Below are positions 33,603 through 41,712 of a stretch of DNA of 64,000 bases, in pieces. A program made the position numbers and the translations under genes. Below the pieces are notes generated by a model. That model ran no database searches. It saw only the letters and a list, made by a program, of their open reading frames with translations, and was not told where the DNA came from. The first letter of the stretch is position 1. Every line of letters starts with the position of its first letter. This DNA is from Halalkalibacter okhensis (GTDB lineage: Bacteria; Bacillota; Bacilli; Bacillales; Bacillaceae_D). The stretch is taken from assembly GCF_000787375.1 (NCBI RefSeq), contig NZ_JRJU01000001.1, positions 62,001 through 126,000 on the forward strand, written 5' to 3'.

Positions 33603-34230
33603 TCACCCTTTTTCAGCTAAAATATTTGTGAATTGCTCGCAAACATCTTTTACATCGTCTGCACCAACAATTTCAGAGATCATACAAATTCTAGTTGCCC
33701 CTGCATCTAATACTTGATCTACATTGTGCAACTTAATTCCGCCAATGGCCACAAATGGTATCTTAATTTCTGAAACCACTTGCTTAATATATTCCGTTGT
33801 AACAGGATCGACCACATCCACTTTACTATTAGTATGAAAAATTGGTCCAACACCAATATAATCTGCACCAAGTGCTTCAGCCTCGCGAGCTTCTTCAATT
33901 TTGTGAGTAGAAAGACCAATTATTTTATCTTCTCCCATGATCTTTCTTGCTTCAGCTAGCGGCAAATCATCTTGGCCAATGTGTATCCCATCAGCATCCA
34001 CTGCAAGAGCAACATCTATATGGTCATTTACAATAAACAACACATCGTGTTTTTTTGTTAATTCACGAAGAGATTTTGCCTTTTTTTAGCACATCTCTTT
34101 TGCTACTTTTCTTATCTCGTAGCTGAATAATATCGACACCACCAAGAATGGCTTCTTCCATAACTTCTACAAGGTCTCTACCTTGATGGAACTCTTCACC
34201 TGTAATCGCATATAACTTAAACTCTCTCAT
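33603..34230 (-). pseudogene. thiE: thiamine-phosphate synthase, frameshifted in an A7 run
   Basis: The gene starts at the ATG at 34230 (GGTGGG six bases upstream), reads MREFKLYAITGEEFHQGRD and GGVDIIQLRDK, and loses frame at the homopolymer at 34081-34087. One base fewer gives DVLKKAKSLRELTKKHDVLF, joining the downstream part FIVNDHIDVALAVDADGIHI, QDDLP and GPIFHTNSKVD. All ThiE motifs (IQLRDK, VNDHIDVA, HIGQDDLP) are then intact in a ~208-residue enzyme joining HMP-PP and thiazole-P. Because every other operon gene is intact, I favour a sequencing or slippage error, but a true lesion cannot be excluded. Confidence 0.85.
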
Positions 34231-34261
34231 GGGTAACCCACCTTTTATACATAAAATCGAA

Positions 34262-34294
34262 AAAAAGCCGCATCCGAACATACGGAATACGGCT
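34262..34294 (-). terminator. riboswitch-controlled terminator
   Basis: On the minus strand, AGCCGTATTCCG pairs with CGGATGCGGCT (two mismatched positions) and is followed by TTTTTTT. It lies directly after the TPP riboswitch and before thiE: the expression platform. Confidence 0.85.
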
Positions 34295-34300
34295 CAGATG

Positions 34301-34386
34301 ACTTCCCTACGCTGGCGTGATCCAGATCAGGTATGAGGGTAAAAGGACAACCTTTTTCTCAGTCCACATTTGTGGACACCCCTAGT
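34301..34386 (-). promoter_or_regulatory. TPP riboswitch (THI element)
   Basis: The minus-strand sequence shows the conserved blocks of the thiamine-pyrophosphate aptamer: ACTAGGGGTG at the 5' side, CTGAGA, ACCC, then ACCTGATCTGGATCACGCC and AGCGTAGGGAAGT. With TPP bound, the downstream terminator would form and switch off thiE-S-G-O-D. This aptamer is well established for thi operons. Confidence 0.96.
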
Positions 34387-34453
34387 CTTTACATTCTTAC
34401 TAGTTATACATTTATTATGACATAATGACTAAAAAAAGCAAGAGGACAAGTAA

Positions 34454-34497
34454 AAAGGCCGCTGAAAAGGAACGATTTTCACCTTTTTCAGTGGCCT
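34454..34497. terminator. hairpin of the CTGAAAAAGG family
   Basis: Arms 34454-34470 and 34482-34497 pair closely (GGCC-CTGAAAAGG with CCTTTTTCAGTGGCC). On the minus strand it ends in TTTTTAC and serves transcripts from yqgU. The same motif recurs elsewhere in the window (see findings). Confidence 0.65.
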
Positions 34498-34499
34498 TT

Positions 34500-34630
34500 A
34501 AGCAATGAGAGGAACCGTTGCTTTGTTTTAAGCCTGCTATGAGTGGGTTTCTTGTAGCTGGCGCGCAACGTGTGGAGCCATTGCTGCTTCCTCGAAATTA
34601 CTAAAATGGACTTTTTCAGCAGTCTCACAA
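34500..34630. other. unexplained non-coding segment downstream of yqgU
   Basis: No ORF or known RNA is recognised. The base composition is more GC-rich than nearby intergenic DNA. It is bounded by GGACTTTTTCAGCAGTC (34606-34622) and the hairpin at 34454-34497, which both carry a CTGAAAAAG motif, suggesting a small repeat element. Confidence 0.4.
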
Positions 34631-34638
34631 GTAAACAC

Positions 34639-35757
34639 TTATTCTTCTATAAGCGGAACAATTGCCCCTTCCGCTAGATCAAAAACACGCTCAAGACGGT
34701 CTCCAAATAGAAGAAAAGAGCCTTCAGGAGAAACACTTATTGGAACATGCCTCTCAAGTAAAGTTATTTTTTCCTCCGCATCTCCTTGTACATCGTAGGC
34801 AACTAGTTCAAAGCCATCAGTATAACTAAAGAAATCACTACTATATTGCGGTCTTAAATAATAAAAAATACCTTTGTCTTCATCATAAGAATAATAAGGG
34901 ATCCACCATTGTTCCGAATATGTGTTAAGAATTGGCATTTCAATCTGCCTAAAAGGTTCTTGCTCATCATAAAACGTATATGTTGAATAAAGATCATAAA
35001 CAGATTCCACTGTCACGGAGAGCGAGAGACCATCCGAAAAGCTCATATATGCAATGACAGCATCCTTCCATTTCTTCACATCCCCACTATCGACATTGAC
35101 TTCATAAAGAGGAGCTTGAAAATCAGGTTCGAGCTCTTCCCATTTCAAATAACCTACATCTGTAGCTGATATCCATTGTACATAAGATTGTTCTAAATCA
35201 ATGCTTCTCACTTTCACTTCCTCTACATCAACTACGTAGGTTTCAAAATCCCAATTTGGTAAAAACGCAATCATTATAAACGTATTCAGTTTATATGGAT
35301 TCCAATAGACAGTATATTCTTCTCCATAATCTTTAATTGTCTGTATTACTGTACCATCTCGATCAACAATTACTAATAAAGTCTCGTTATCTAAAGTTAC
35401 CTGCGATATGGCAAAAAGAGAATAGTCTGCATTAGGACGCACATCTGTAATCCACCCATCCACTTCAAAAAAATTCGTCGATTCACCTGTTGCAAGCTGA
35501 TGTTTAACTAGACTCGAGCGTTCTTCTCGCTCTTGCAAATACAAGACCGTATGAGCATCATACCAACCTAGTATTTCGGCAACATTCTGTTCATTTGGAA
35601 TAGGTGAAATATCTGATCCAGTAAAGAAGGAGGTTGAAACATCTCGCTTTATTGAATGATATTCTGAACTTTTTGGTAAAGGTTGACTCTCCATCGGAGT
35701 TTGGGTACAGGCTGAAACTATAAAAAGAAAACAAATACCTAATATCACTCGCCTCAT
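34639..35757 (-). CDS. yqgU: YqgU-like beta-propeller lipoprotein
   Basis: A 372-residue secreted lipoprotein. The signal peptide ends in the lipobox VSAC (Cys16). The rest reads as repeated beta-blades (ILGWYDAHTVLYLQE, DYSLFAISQVTLDNETLLVI, FETYVVDVEEVKVRSI, SPEGSFLLFGDRLERV), consistent with the YqgU-type beta-propeller lipoproteins. The function is unknown. Its neighbours in the window (yqgQ, yqgP-type rhomboid, the YqgV domain, yqgN, yqgE) echo the B. subtilis yqg cluster. It is monocistronic. Confidence 0.75.
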   Translation of the reverse strand: MRRVILGICFLFIVSACTQTPMESQPLPKSSEYHSIKRDVSTSFFTGSDISPIPNEQNVAEILGWYDAHTVLYLQEREERSSLVKHQLATGESTNFFEVDGWITDVRPNADYSLFAISQVTLDNETLLVIVDRDGTVIQTIKDYGEEYTVYWNPYKLNTFIMIAFLPNWDFETYVVDVEEVKVRSIDLEQSYVQWISATDVGYLKWEELEPDFQAPLYEVNVDSGDVKKWKDAVIAYMSFSDGLSLSVTVESVYDLYSTYTFYDEQEPFRQIEMPILNTYSEQWWIPYYSYDEDKGIFYYLRPQYSSDFFSYTDGFELVAYDVQGDAEEKITLLERHVPISVSPEGSFLLFGDRLERVFDLAEGAIVPLIEE

Positions 35758-35934
35758 CTTGTCCCTCCCTCTCGGTCACATTAGTCTATATTATTAGACG
35801 AAAATAACCCCTTAAACGTTTCAAATTTTTTCACATAAAAAAAGAAAGATGACTCATATCATCCGACCCACTAAATTACTACATTATAGCAGAAAGAGAT
35901 AGATTTGTACTATGTTTTAGCTAGCTAATTAAAT

Positions 35935-35976
35935 AGAGAGCATTGAAAAGGTGGTTTTCACCTTTCAATGCTCTCT
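35935..35976 (-). terminator. terminator after aspartase gene
   Basis: Arms 35935-35953 and 35959-35976 (AGAGAGCATTGAAA region) pair with one bulged A and a five-base loop. It lies 18 bases beyond the ansB stop. Confidence 0.65.
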
Positions 35977-35993
35977 CCCTTTAATTCATGAAT

Positions 35994-37415
35994 TTACATT
36001 TCTCCATCTATGAACCTTGAACCTGCAATTCCAGGATTCGTCATCTCCTTTGGATCAAGGATTTCATTCAATTCCTCTTCTGATAAAATTCCTCTTTCAA
36101 GGCAAATTTCTCGTACTGGACGATTGGATTGAATCGCTTCCTTTGCTACTCTAGAAGCGACCTCATAACCAACATGAGGATTAATTGCTGTTACAATCCC
36201 TACACTTTTTTCAACCATCTGACGGCAATGTTGAATATTAGCAGTCATTCCTTCAATAGCATATTTCCTGAAGACACTTATTCCATTTTGTAAAATAGAA
36301 AACGATTGTAATAAATTAAATACTAACACAGGTTCCATGACGTTTAATTCCAATTGCCCAGCCTCAGAAGCTAAACTAATCGTATGATCATTTCCAATGA
36401 CTTGAAATGATATTTGATTTACAACTTCGCACATTACAGGATTTACTTTCCCAGGCATAATAGAGGAGCCCGGTTGCCTTGCCGGCAAGTTAATCTCATT
36501 AATTCCAGTACGAGGCCCTGAACTCATTAAACGCAAATCATTAGCCATTTTCGATAAATTAATAGCCATAATTTTAAGAGCACTTGATACTTCCGTATAA
36601 GCATCTGTATTTTGAGTTGCATCAACTAAATCCTCTGCTGTTTCAAATGGATATCCTGTAATATCGGCTAAGTAATTTGCTACTTTTTTAATATACTCAG
36701 GCTTTGCATTTAAGCCTGTACCAACTGCTGTCGCTCCCATATTCACTTCATATAAATGGCCAACAGATCTATCTATTCGACCTAAATCCCGACTGAGCAC
36801 ACGCTGATAAGCTCCAAATTCTTGTCCGAGTCTAATCGGTACAGCATCTTGCAAATGTGTGCGACCCATTTTTAAAACATCATCAAACTCTTTCTCTTTC
36901 TGCTTTAATGCTTGAATCAATTCAGCTAACTCTTTTTTTAACCCATCAGCTAACCGAAGAGCCGCAATATGAATCGCCGTCGGAAAGGCGTCATTTGTTG
37001 ATTGCGCCATATTCACATGAGTATTAGGACTAACCCTCATATACTCGCCTTTTTTGCCACCAAGTATTTCAATCGCTCGATTTGCAATCACTTCATTTGC
37101 ATTCATATTAAATGAAGTTCCTGCGCCACCTTGTATTGAATCTACAATAAATTGATCTTGAAATTTACCATTTATAATTTCGTCAGCCGCTGCAATAATA
37201 GCATCTGCAATATTCACAGTGAGAACCCCTACATCACGATTTGCCATAGCAGCAGCCTTTTTTACGTACCCAAACGCACGAATTAACTCAGGGTGTGGAG
37301 GGTAACCAGTAATGGGGAAATTCTCCCTCGCTCGCATAGTTTGAATTCCATAATAAGCTTCTTTCGGCACTTGTTTCTCCCCGATCAGGTCGCGCTCCGT
37401 ACGATATTCTATCAT
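35994..37415 (-). CDS. ansB: aspartate ammonia-lyase
   Basis: A 473-residue enzyme of the fumarase/aspartase superfamily converting aspartate to fumarate and ammonia. It begins with the aspartase-typical YRTERDLIGEKQVPKEAYYG, has QGGAGTSFNMNANEVIANRA, the substrate residues in SPNTHVNMAQSTNDAFPTA, KMGRTHLQDAVPI-like KMGRTHLQDA, and the superfamily signature GSSIMPGKVNPV. Fumarase C would differ in the start and the MNANEV region, so aspartase is preferred. An AAAGGAG site lies upstream of the ATG. It has its own terminator. Confidence 0.93.
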   Translation of the reverse strand: MIEYRTERDLIGEKQVPKEAYYGIQTMRARENFPITGYPPHPELIRAFGYVKKAAAMANRDVGVLTVNIADAIIAAADEIINGKFQDQFIVDSIQGGAGTSFNMNANEVIANRAIEILGGKKGEYMRVSPNTHVNMAQSTNDAFPTAIHIAALRLADGLKKELAELIQALKQKEKEFDDVLKMGRTHLQDAVPIRLGQEFGAYQRVLSRDLGRIDRSVGHLYEVNMGATAVGTGLNAKPEYIKKVANYLADITGYPFETAEDLVDATQNTDAYTEVSSALKIMAINLSKMANDLRLMSSGPRTGINEINLPARQPGSSIMPGKVNPVMCEVVNQISFQVIGNDHTISLASEAGQLELNVMEPVLVFNLLQSFSILQNGISVFRKYAIEGMTANIQHCRQMVEKSVGIVTAINPHVGYEVASRVAKEAIQSNRPVREICLERGILSEEELNEILDPKEMTNPGIAGSRFIDGEM

Positions 37416-37534
37416 TCACATTTGTCTCCTTTTTTGATGTTTGCTTCTATATTACTTCAATGATTGTCCATTATTATTCTATGTAATGCAATATTTAATG
37501 TGAACAAGTTACCCCCTTCTTACGAATTCCTATA

Positions 37535-37577
37535 GGAGGAACTTATCATTATAGATTCAATAATGATAAGTTCCTCC
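37535..37577. repeat. 18-bp perfect inverted repeat between yqgQ and ansB
   Basis: GGAGGAACTTATCATTAT (37535-37552) and its exact complement (37560-37577) flank a seven-base loop. There is no T tract on either side, so it may be a processing or stabilising stem rather than a terminator. The location is after yqgQ on the minus strand. Confidence 0.7.
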
Positions 37578-37598
37578 CAATCTTATAAGGTTGATCTT

Positions 37599-37790
37599 TT
37601 AATTTAATGACCTAGTTTCGTTGCGTAAAATAAGAAGCCCTTGCTGAAACGTTTCCCTATCGATCATCTTCCATTCATACAGTTCCTTCAATTCATCTTC
37701 CATTAAGGCAAGATCTATTGAACGGTCGCGGGTATAGACAATGGAACCATGTTTTTTTAAGAGCTGTCTAACTTCATACATCGTTTTCAA
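37599..37790 (-). CDS. yqgQ: YqgQ family protein (DUF910)
   Basis: A 63-residue helical protein with the YqgQ pattern: MYEVRQLLKKHGSIVYTRDR, then LMEDELKELYEWKMI and ETFQQGLLILRNE. In B. subtilis it is encoded between the rhomboid yqgP and glcK; the structure is a small helical bundle of unknown function. I choose the TTG at 37790 because GAGGTG lies six bases upstream. The alternative is an ATG at 37811 that overlaps the stop of the upstream membrane gene (TAATG) but lacks a ribosome binding site. The two genes are coupled. Confidence 0.83.
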   Translation of the reverse strand: MKTMYEVRQLLKKHGSIVYTRDRSIDLALMEDELKELYEWKMIDRETFQQGLLILRNETRSLN

Positions 37791-37810
37791 CACATTCACC
37801 TCAATAACCA

Positions 37811-38323
37811 TTATAACAGCTTTACAACTGCCACGAAAAGAAGCCAAACAAGTGGTGTAAAGGAAATAAATGAATAACGCCAAAAGGCTTGCCGTATTTG
37901 CATTTGAACAAAAACTCCAATCCCTAATGCCGCCGTAAATAAAAATGACGCTGCTATCGTAAAGAACGTTCTAAACTCAAGTAATCCCCATTCCATTCCC
38001 ATTAAAAAGAATAGAATGGTCAAAAGTAATAACAAAACTTTATCTTCTGGATGAAAAAAACCAAGTGTAGGATGAAAACGACTAAAACAAGCCACAATAA
38101 ACAACAGAGAAAGAATCGATAAAAGAATTTCAATAATTCGTACGCCAACCCATCCTGTTATTAACATTCCAGCAATCATACCAATGTAACATAGAAACAA
38201 GAAAAATAAAGAAAATAATAAAAAGTGAATAGGTCTAATTGGGTCACGCGGAGCCGTTAACAGGCCACCTATTGTAAGACCAATCGTAAAAACAAAAATC
38301 ATGATGATAATAATAAACCACAT
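37811..38323 (-). CDS. hypothetical membrane protein
   Basis: A 170-residue, very hydrophobic protein with about five or six membrane helices (FIIIIMIFVFTIGLTIGGLL; FLLFSLFFLFLCYIGMIAGM; VLLLLLTILFFLMGMEWGLL; ending FISFTPLVWLLFVAVVKLL). I recognise no family. The ATG at 38323 has AAAGGAT nine bases upstream; a GTG at 38332 is too close to that site. It overlaps or abuts yqgQ and is probably co-transcribed with it. Confidence 0.68.
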   Translation of the reverse strand: MWFIIIIMIFVFTIGLTIGGLLTAPRDPIRPIHFLLFSLFFLFLCYIGMIAGMLITGWVGVRIIEILLSILSLLFIVACFSRFHPTLGFFHPEDKVLLLLLTILFFLMGMEWGLLEFRTFFTIAASFLFTAALGIGVFVQMQIRQAFWRYSFISFTPLVWLLFVAVVKLL

Positions 38324-38548
38324 GCTATACACATCCTTTTTAAGCCACTGAAAAGGCGATTTAAAATCTTTTTAGTCCTCAAATTATGCAGCACGTCTTG
38401 TGGGAACGGTTTCTAATTAACAATTTTCGTACATCTTAAAGTCACGTTATGTTGAAATTCTTTCTTATGCTATGATATGTATTCAATAGAGAAATAAGAA
38501 GGACAAGATCAAACTTGTTCAAGTAAAAAATGAAATGAGGAGCGGAAG

Positions 38549-38953
38549 ATGGACCAAAAAGTAAAAGATATCATTGACCGAGCACTTTATGGAACTCCAG
38601 AGATTAAACCAGAAGAGAGAAATTTATTTTTATCGACTATTTTGGAAAGAATTCATATAGCTTTAACCAAAAAGCAAGTCATTCAAAGAGGAATGTATGC
38701 GGAAGTAATCAAGTTAATGAAAGACAAAAACAATCTACACTTATATTTAAATGGACATTTAAATTACGGTAATTACTCAAATTATATTCAGGAAGCAAAC
38801 AAGGCAGGAATTCGCTTTACGATTGTAACTCCGCAAAAGGAGACACCCTTTGGACTCGTTTTAGCAGATGAATCAAAAGCAATAGATAGCAACGACATTT
38901 TTGTGAAAGATGATTTATATGAGTTAGATATGAATGAGTCGATCAATCTCTAA
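38549..38953 (+). CDS. yueI: YueI family protein (DUF1694)
   Basis: A 134-residue soluble protein with the family's order: ALYGTPEIKPEERNLFLSTI-like N-terminus (LYGTPEIKPEERNLFLST), then ERIHIALTKKQV and LYLNGHLNYGNYSNYI, and FTIVTPQKETPFGLVLA. The fold is related to ribosomal-L7Ae-like proteins as I recall, and the function is unknown. A GAGGAGCGGAAG ribosome binding site precedes the ATG. It stands alone on the plus strand and is followed by a terminator of the CACTGAA family. Confidence 0.85.
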   Translation: MDQKVKDIIDRALYGTPEIKPEERNLFLSTILERIHIALTKKQVIQRGMYAEVIKLMKDKNNLHLYLNGHLNYGNYSNYIQEANKAGIRFTIVTPQKETPFGLVLADESKAIDSNDIFVKDDLYELDMNESINL

Positions 38954-38980
38954 AATAAATAAATAAAAATGAAAAATAGA

Positions 38981-39021
38981 GGCCACTGAATAAGGTACGA
39001 TTTTTACCTTTTTCAGTGGCC
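38981..39021. terminator. hairpin/terminator after yueI, CTGAAAAAGG family
   Basis: Arms 38981-38997 and 39005-39021 (GGCCACTGAA with TTCAGTGGCC) pair with one mismatch. It closely resembles the hairpins at 34454 and 41658. Confidence 0.65.
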
Positions 39022-39102
39022 TTGCGACTATCTCAAATTTGCTGAAGAGACTTGAATAAAAGGTAATTTCCCTTGTCCAGCTCCCTTCTTTATGACCTGT
39101 GT

Positions 39103-40566
39103 TTACCTGTCAGGATCATTGGGATGTACTGCGCTAGGACGTTGTTTTTTTAACGGCATTGCTGTCCGGAATAGTACGTCTTTTAAAGCCGATCCATTAA
39201 ATGGTATAAATGGCCACATATAAGGGGTACCTAATGATTTCAAATGAACAAGCATTAGTAACCAAACCGTTATCCCTACAACAAATCCAGCTACCCCAAA
39301 TAGAGCAGATGCAATTAATAAGGCAACCCTAATTAACCGGTTCGCCAAGCTCATTTCATAACTTGGTGTCGCAAACGTCCCTACAGCAGCCACCGCTAAA
39401 TAGAGCACAACTTCAGGAGAAAAAAGACCTACATTAATAGCGACTTCCCCAATTAAAAGCGCTGCGACCAAACCTAGTGCTGTAGCTAATGCATTGGGGG
39501 TATGTATGGCGGCCATCCTCAGCATTTCAATCCCTACTTCTGCAAGTAGAAACTGGGCATATAAAGGAACAGTCCCTTCTTCCTGCTGCCCAATGAAATT
39601 TAATGCTGCAGGTGCAAGTTCTTCATTTGTAGCAAGTAAGTACCAAAGAGGCAACAAAAATAAAGAAGCCCAAACTGCTGCATAACGAACCACTCGCAAA
39701 CTTGTTCCTACAATCGGCTTTTGACGATATTCTTCTGCGTGCTGCATATGATGCCAAAAAGTAGTAGGCGCAATCATTACACTGGGCGAACCGTCTACCA
39801 TAATAATGACATGCCCTTCATATAAATGACTCGACGCAACATCAGGACGCTCCGTGTACCGGACCATTGGATATGGATTATAATGATGTCCAAATATAAA
39901 TTCTTCTATTGTTTTATCACCCATAGTTAACCCGTCAGTGTCGATTTTTTCTAACGCCTCTTTTATATGTTGCACATATTCTTGATCAGCAATATCTGCA
40001 ATATACGTAATGGCTAGGTCTGATTTGGAACGCCGTCCAACTGAAACATACTCAACCCTCATCGTCTTGTCACGAATTCGTCTTCGTATTAAAGCGGCAT
40101 TCATCACGAGCGTTTCAACGAACCCATCTTTTGAACCACGAATCACTTTTTCTGTATCAGGTTCCTCTGGTCCTCGAACTGGATACTCCCTTGTGTCAAC
40201 CAAAATGACTTGATCAATGCCTTCAACGACAAGCGCAGCAGGACCCGCTAGAACCTGATCCACTACTTCGTCTAAATCATCTGTCGCCTCTATTTCCGCA
40301 TATGGAATATGGTGCTTAATTAACCTATCTAATGGTCTATCTGCTAAATCGGAGCCTTTCATTCGAATTAGCTCACGTTGAATTTGAGTAATCGCCTGAT
40401 CTTTTCCAAATCCATCCACAAGAAAGAGTGACATTTCTCTTTCTCCATGCTCTAACTCAAGGTGCACTAAATCAAAGCTTGCATCGACCGCTAGTTCCTT
40501 TTTCAGATATTCAACATTGTCATTATAAATAATTGTGACAGGATTTTTCACTTTATTTTTATCCAC
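39103..40566 (-). CDS. spoVAF: GerA-family spore protein, SpoVAF-like
   Basis: A 487-residue protein with a large soluble N-terminal GerA domain (FLVDGFGKDQAITQIQRELI, GPAALVVEGIDQVILVDTR, YPVRGPEEPDTEKVIRGSKD, FVETLVMNAALIRRRIRD) and about five C-terminal membrane helices (ASLFLLPLWYLLATNEE; ALATALGLVAALLIGEVAI; LLIASALFGVAGFVVGITV). The short acidic-free N-terminus and the motif AGPAALVVEG point to SpoVAF rather than a nutrient-receptor A subunit, and no B or C subunit genes follow. It would reside in the spore inner membrane and assist germination channels. The subfamily call is moderately sure. Confidence 0.78.
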   Translation of the reverse strand: MDKNKVKNPVTIIYNDNVEYLKKELAVDASFDLVHLELEHGEREMSLFLVDGFGKDQAITQIQRELIRMKGSDLADRPLDRLIKHHIPYAEIEATDDLDEVVDQVLAGPAALVVEGIDQVILVDTREYPVRGPEEPDTEKVIRGSKDGFVETLVMNAALIRRRIRDKTMRVEYVSVGRRSKSDLAITYIADIADQEYVQHIKEALEKIDTDGLTMGDKTIEEFIFGHHYNPYPMVRYTERPDVASSHLYEGHVIIMVDGSPSVMIAPTTFWHHMQHAEEYRQKPIVGTSLRVVRYAAVWASLFLLPLWYLLATNEELAPAALNFIGQQEEGTVPLYAQFLLAEVGIEMLRMAAIHTPNALATALGLVAALLIGEVAINVGLFSPEVVLYLAVAAVGTFATPSYEMSLANRLIRVALLIASALFGVAGFVVGITVWLLMLVHLKSLGTPYMWPFIPFNGSALKDVLFRTAMPLKKQRPSAVHPNDPDR

Positions 40567-40693
40567 GTGTCATCACCTCCCATTCCTTAACATTATTTGC
40601 TTCTATGTCTTTTTCCATTCATAACAACATGCATAAGTACGATTGCATTCACATATAAATGTGACAAACTGTTTGTCCACTGGAGGCAGAACG

Positions 40694-41572
40694 ATGAACA
40701 AATGGAAATTTGCAATAGTCATGCTTATCACGTCTTTTTGTGTGGGATTGTTTCTTGTTTTTACGATTAAACCCGAGCCTTTAAACGACGCTCTTATCTT
40801 TTTTCCGCTTGATCCAACCGCTACTTTTGATGAAGCGACATCACACATTGACTTTCTCGCAATGGAAGATGAGGACGAGTATATTTTAGATTGGAATGTT
40901 ACGTCGGTTTTAAATCAATCCGCTTATTTAAGGCAAGACGTCTCTCTTTTGTTTGAAGACGGTTATTTAAAAGATACGTTATCAACATGGAGAGAAAACA
41001 CAGACACAATCAATATAGAAAAAGATGTAAAATCAGATGATAGTGGTCATTACCGTGTAGTAACATTTCATCATGCTGAGTTACACTATCCTAATGATGA
41101 AATCAAAAGTGCTCAAAAACTTAGTTTTGATCAGCTCTATGTAATTGACTCACCTTTAAGTCCATTACATGCTTTTCGAACTCCAAAAACCGAAGAAGAA
41201 AAGGAAAGCAAACGAATATTGGATTATATCTTACAGCAACAGCAAGACTATGACTGGGATGACTTATTTGAATATTACAACATCCCAAAAGATCGATACT
41301 TGCGCATTCCTCTTACCGACTTAGTTCTATACGAAGAGGAGTCGATTCCCGGATTAACCAAAGAAAAGACCGCACAATTTCTCGGTGGTCTTTGGGAAGG
41401 ACTATATAAAAACTATGTATTAGGTATTACAAAGCAAGATGGGACTACAGTTAGCCCCATTGGAAGTACGGTACCCTTAATTCTAGTTCCTGATACAGCT
41501 GATCATTTTTTCATCCTTTTTCGAACCTCAGATGGAGAACCGGTTCAACTTTTACAAACCATAACAAACTAG
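40694..41572 (+). CDS. hypothetical membrane-anchored protein
   Basis: A 292-residue protein from the ATG at 40694, with TGGAGG seven bases upstream. One N-terminal membrane helix (KFAIVMLITSFCVGLFLVF) leads to an acidic outer domain with a regular beta pattern (FLAMEDEDEYILDWNV, VVTFHHAELHYPNDEI) and a helical section (LGGLWEGLYKNYVLGI), ending GEPVQLLQTITN. I know no family. It is divergent from the spoVAF-like gene and convergent with the rhomboid gene. No catalytic motif is apparent. Confidence 0.65.
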   Translation: MNKWKFAIVMLITSFCVGLFLVFTIKPEPLNDALIFFPLDPTATFDEATSHIDFLAMEDEDEYILDWNVTSVLNQSAYLRQDVSLLFEDGYLKDTLSTWRENTDTINIEKDVKSDDSGHYRVVTFHHAELHYPNDEIKSAQKLSFDQLYVIDSPLSPLHAFRTPKTEEEKESKRILDYILQQQQDYDWDDLFEYYNIPKDRYLRIPLTDLVLYEEESIPGLTKEKTAQFLGGLWEGLYKNYVLGITKQDGTTVSPIGSTVPLILVPDTADHFFILFRTSDGEPVQLLQTITN

Positions 41573-41657
41573 TTCCACATAAATATCAAGTTTGAGATAG
41601 CACAATCCTGGAATACACGTTAATAACAGAGTGCTCCAGAAAAAAAGATCGCCTGAA

Positions 41658-41698
41658 GGGACTGAAAAAGGAGCAATTTTTTACCCTTTTTCAGTCCC
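41658..41698. terminator. bidirectional hairpin, CTGAAAAAGG family
   Basis: Perfect 14-base arms GGGACTGAAAAAGG (41658-41671) and complement (41685-41698) lie between the convergent ends of the hypothetical gene and the rhomboid gene. Confidence 0.7.
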
Positions 41699-41712
41699 CT
41701 CTCAACTTATCT

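Noticed and set aside
40603-40848. 81-codon minus-strand frame overlapping the hypothetical membrane-anchored gene
   Set aside because: It overlaps the better-supported plus-strand gene at 40694 and has no ribosome binding site.
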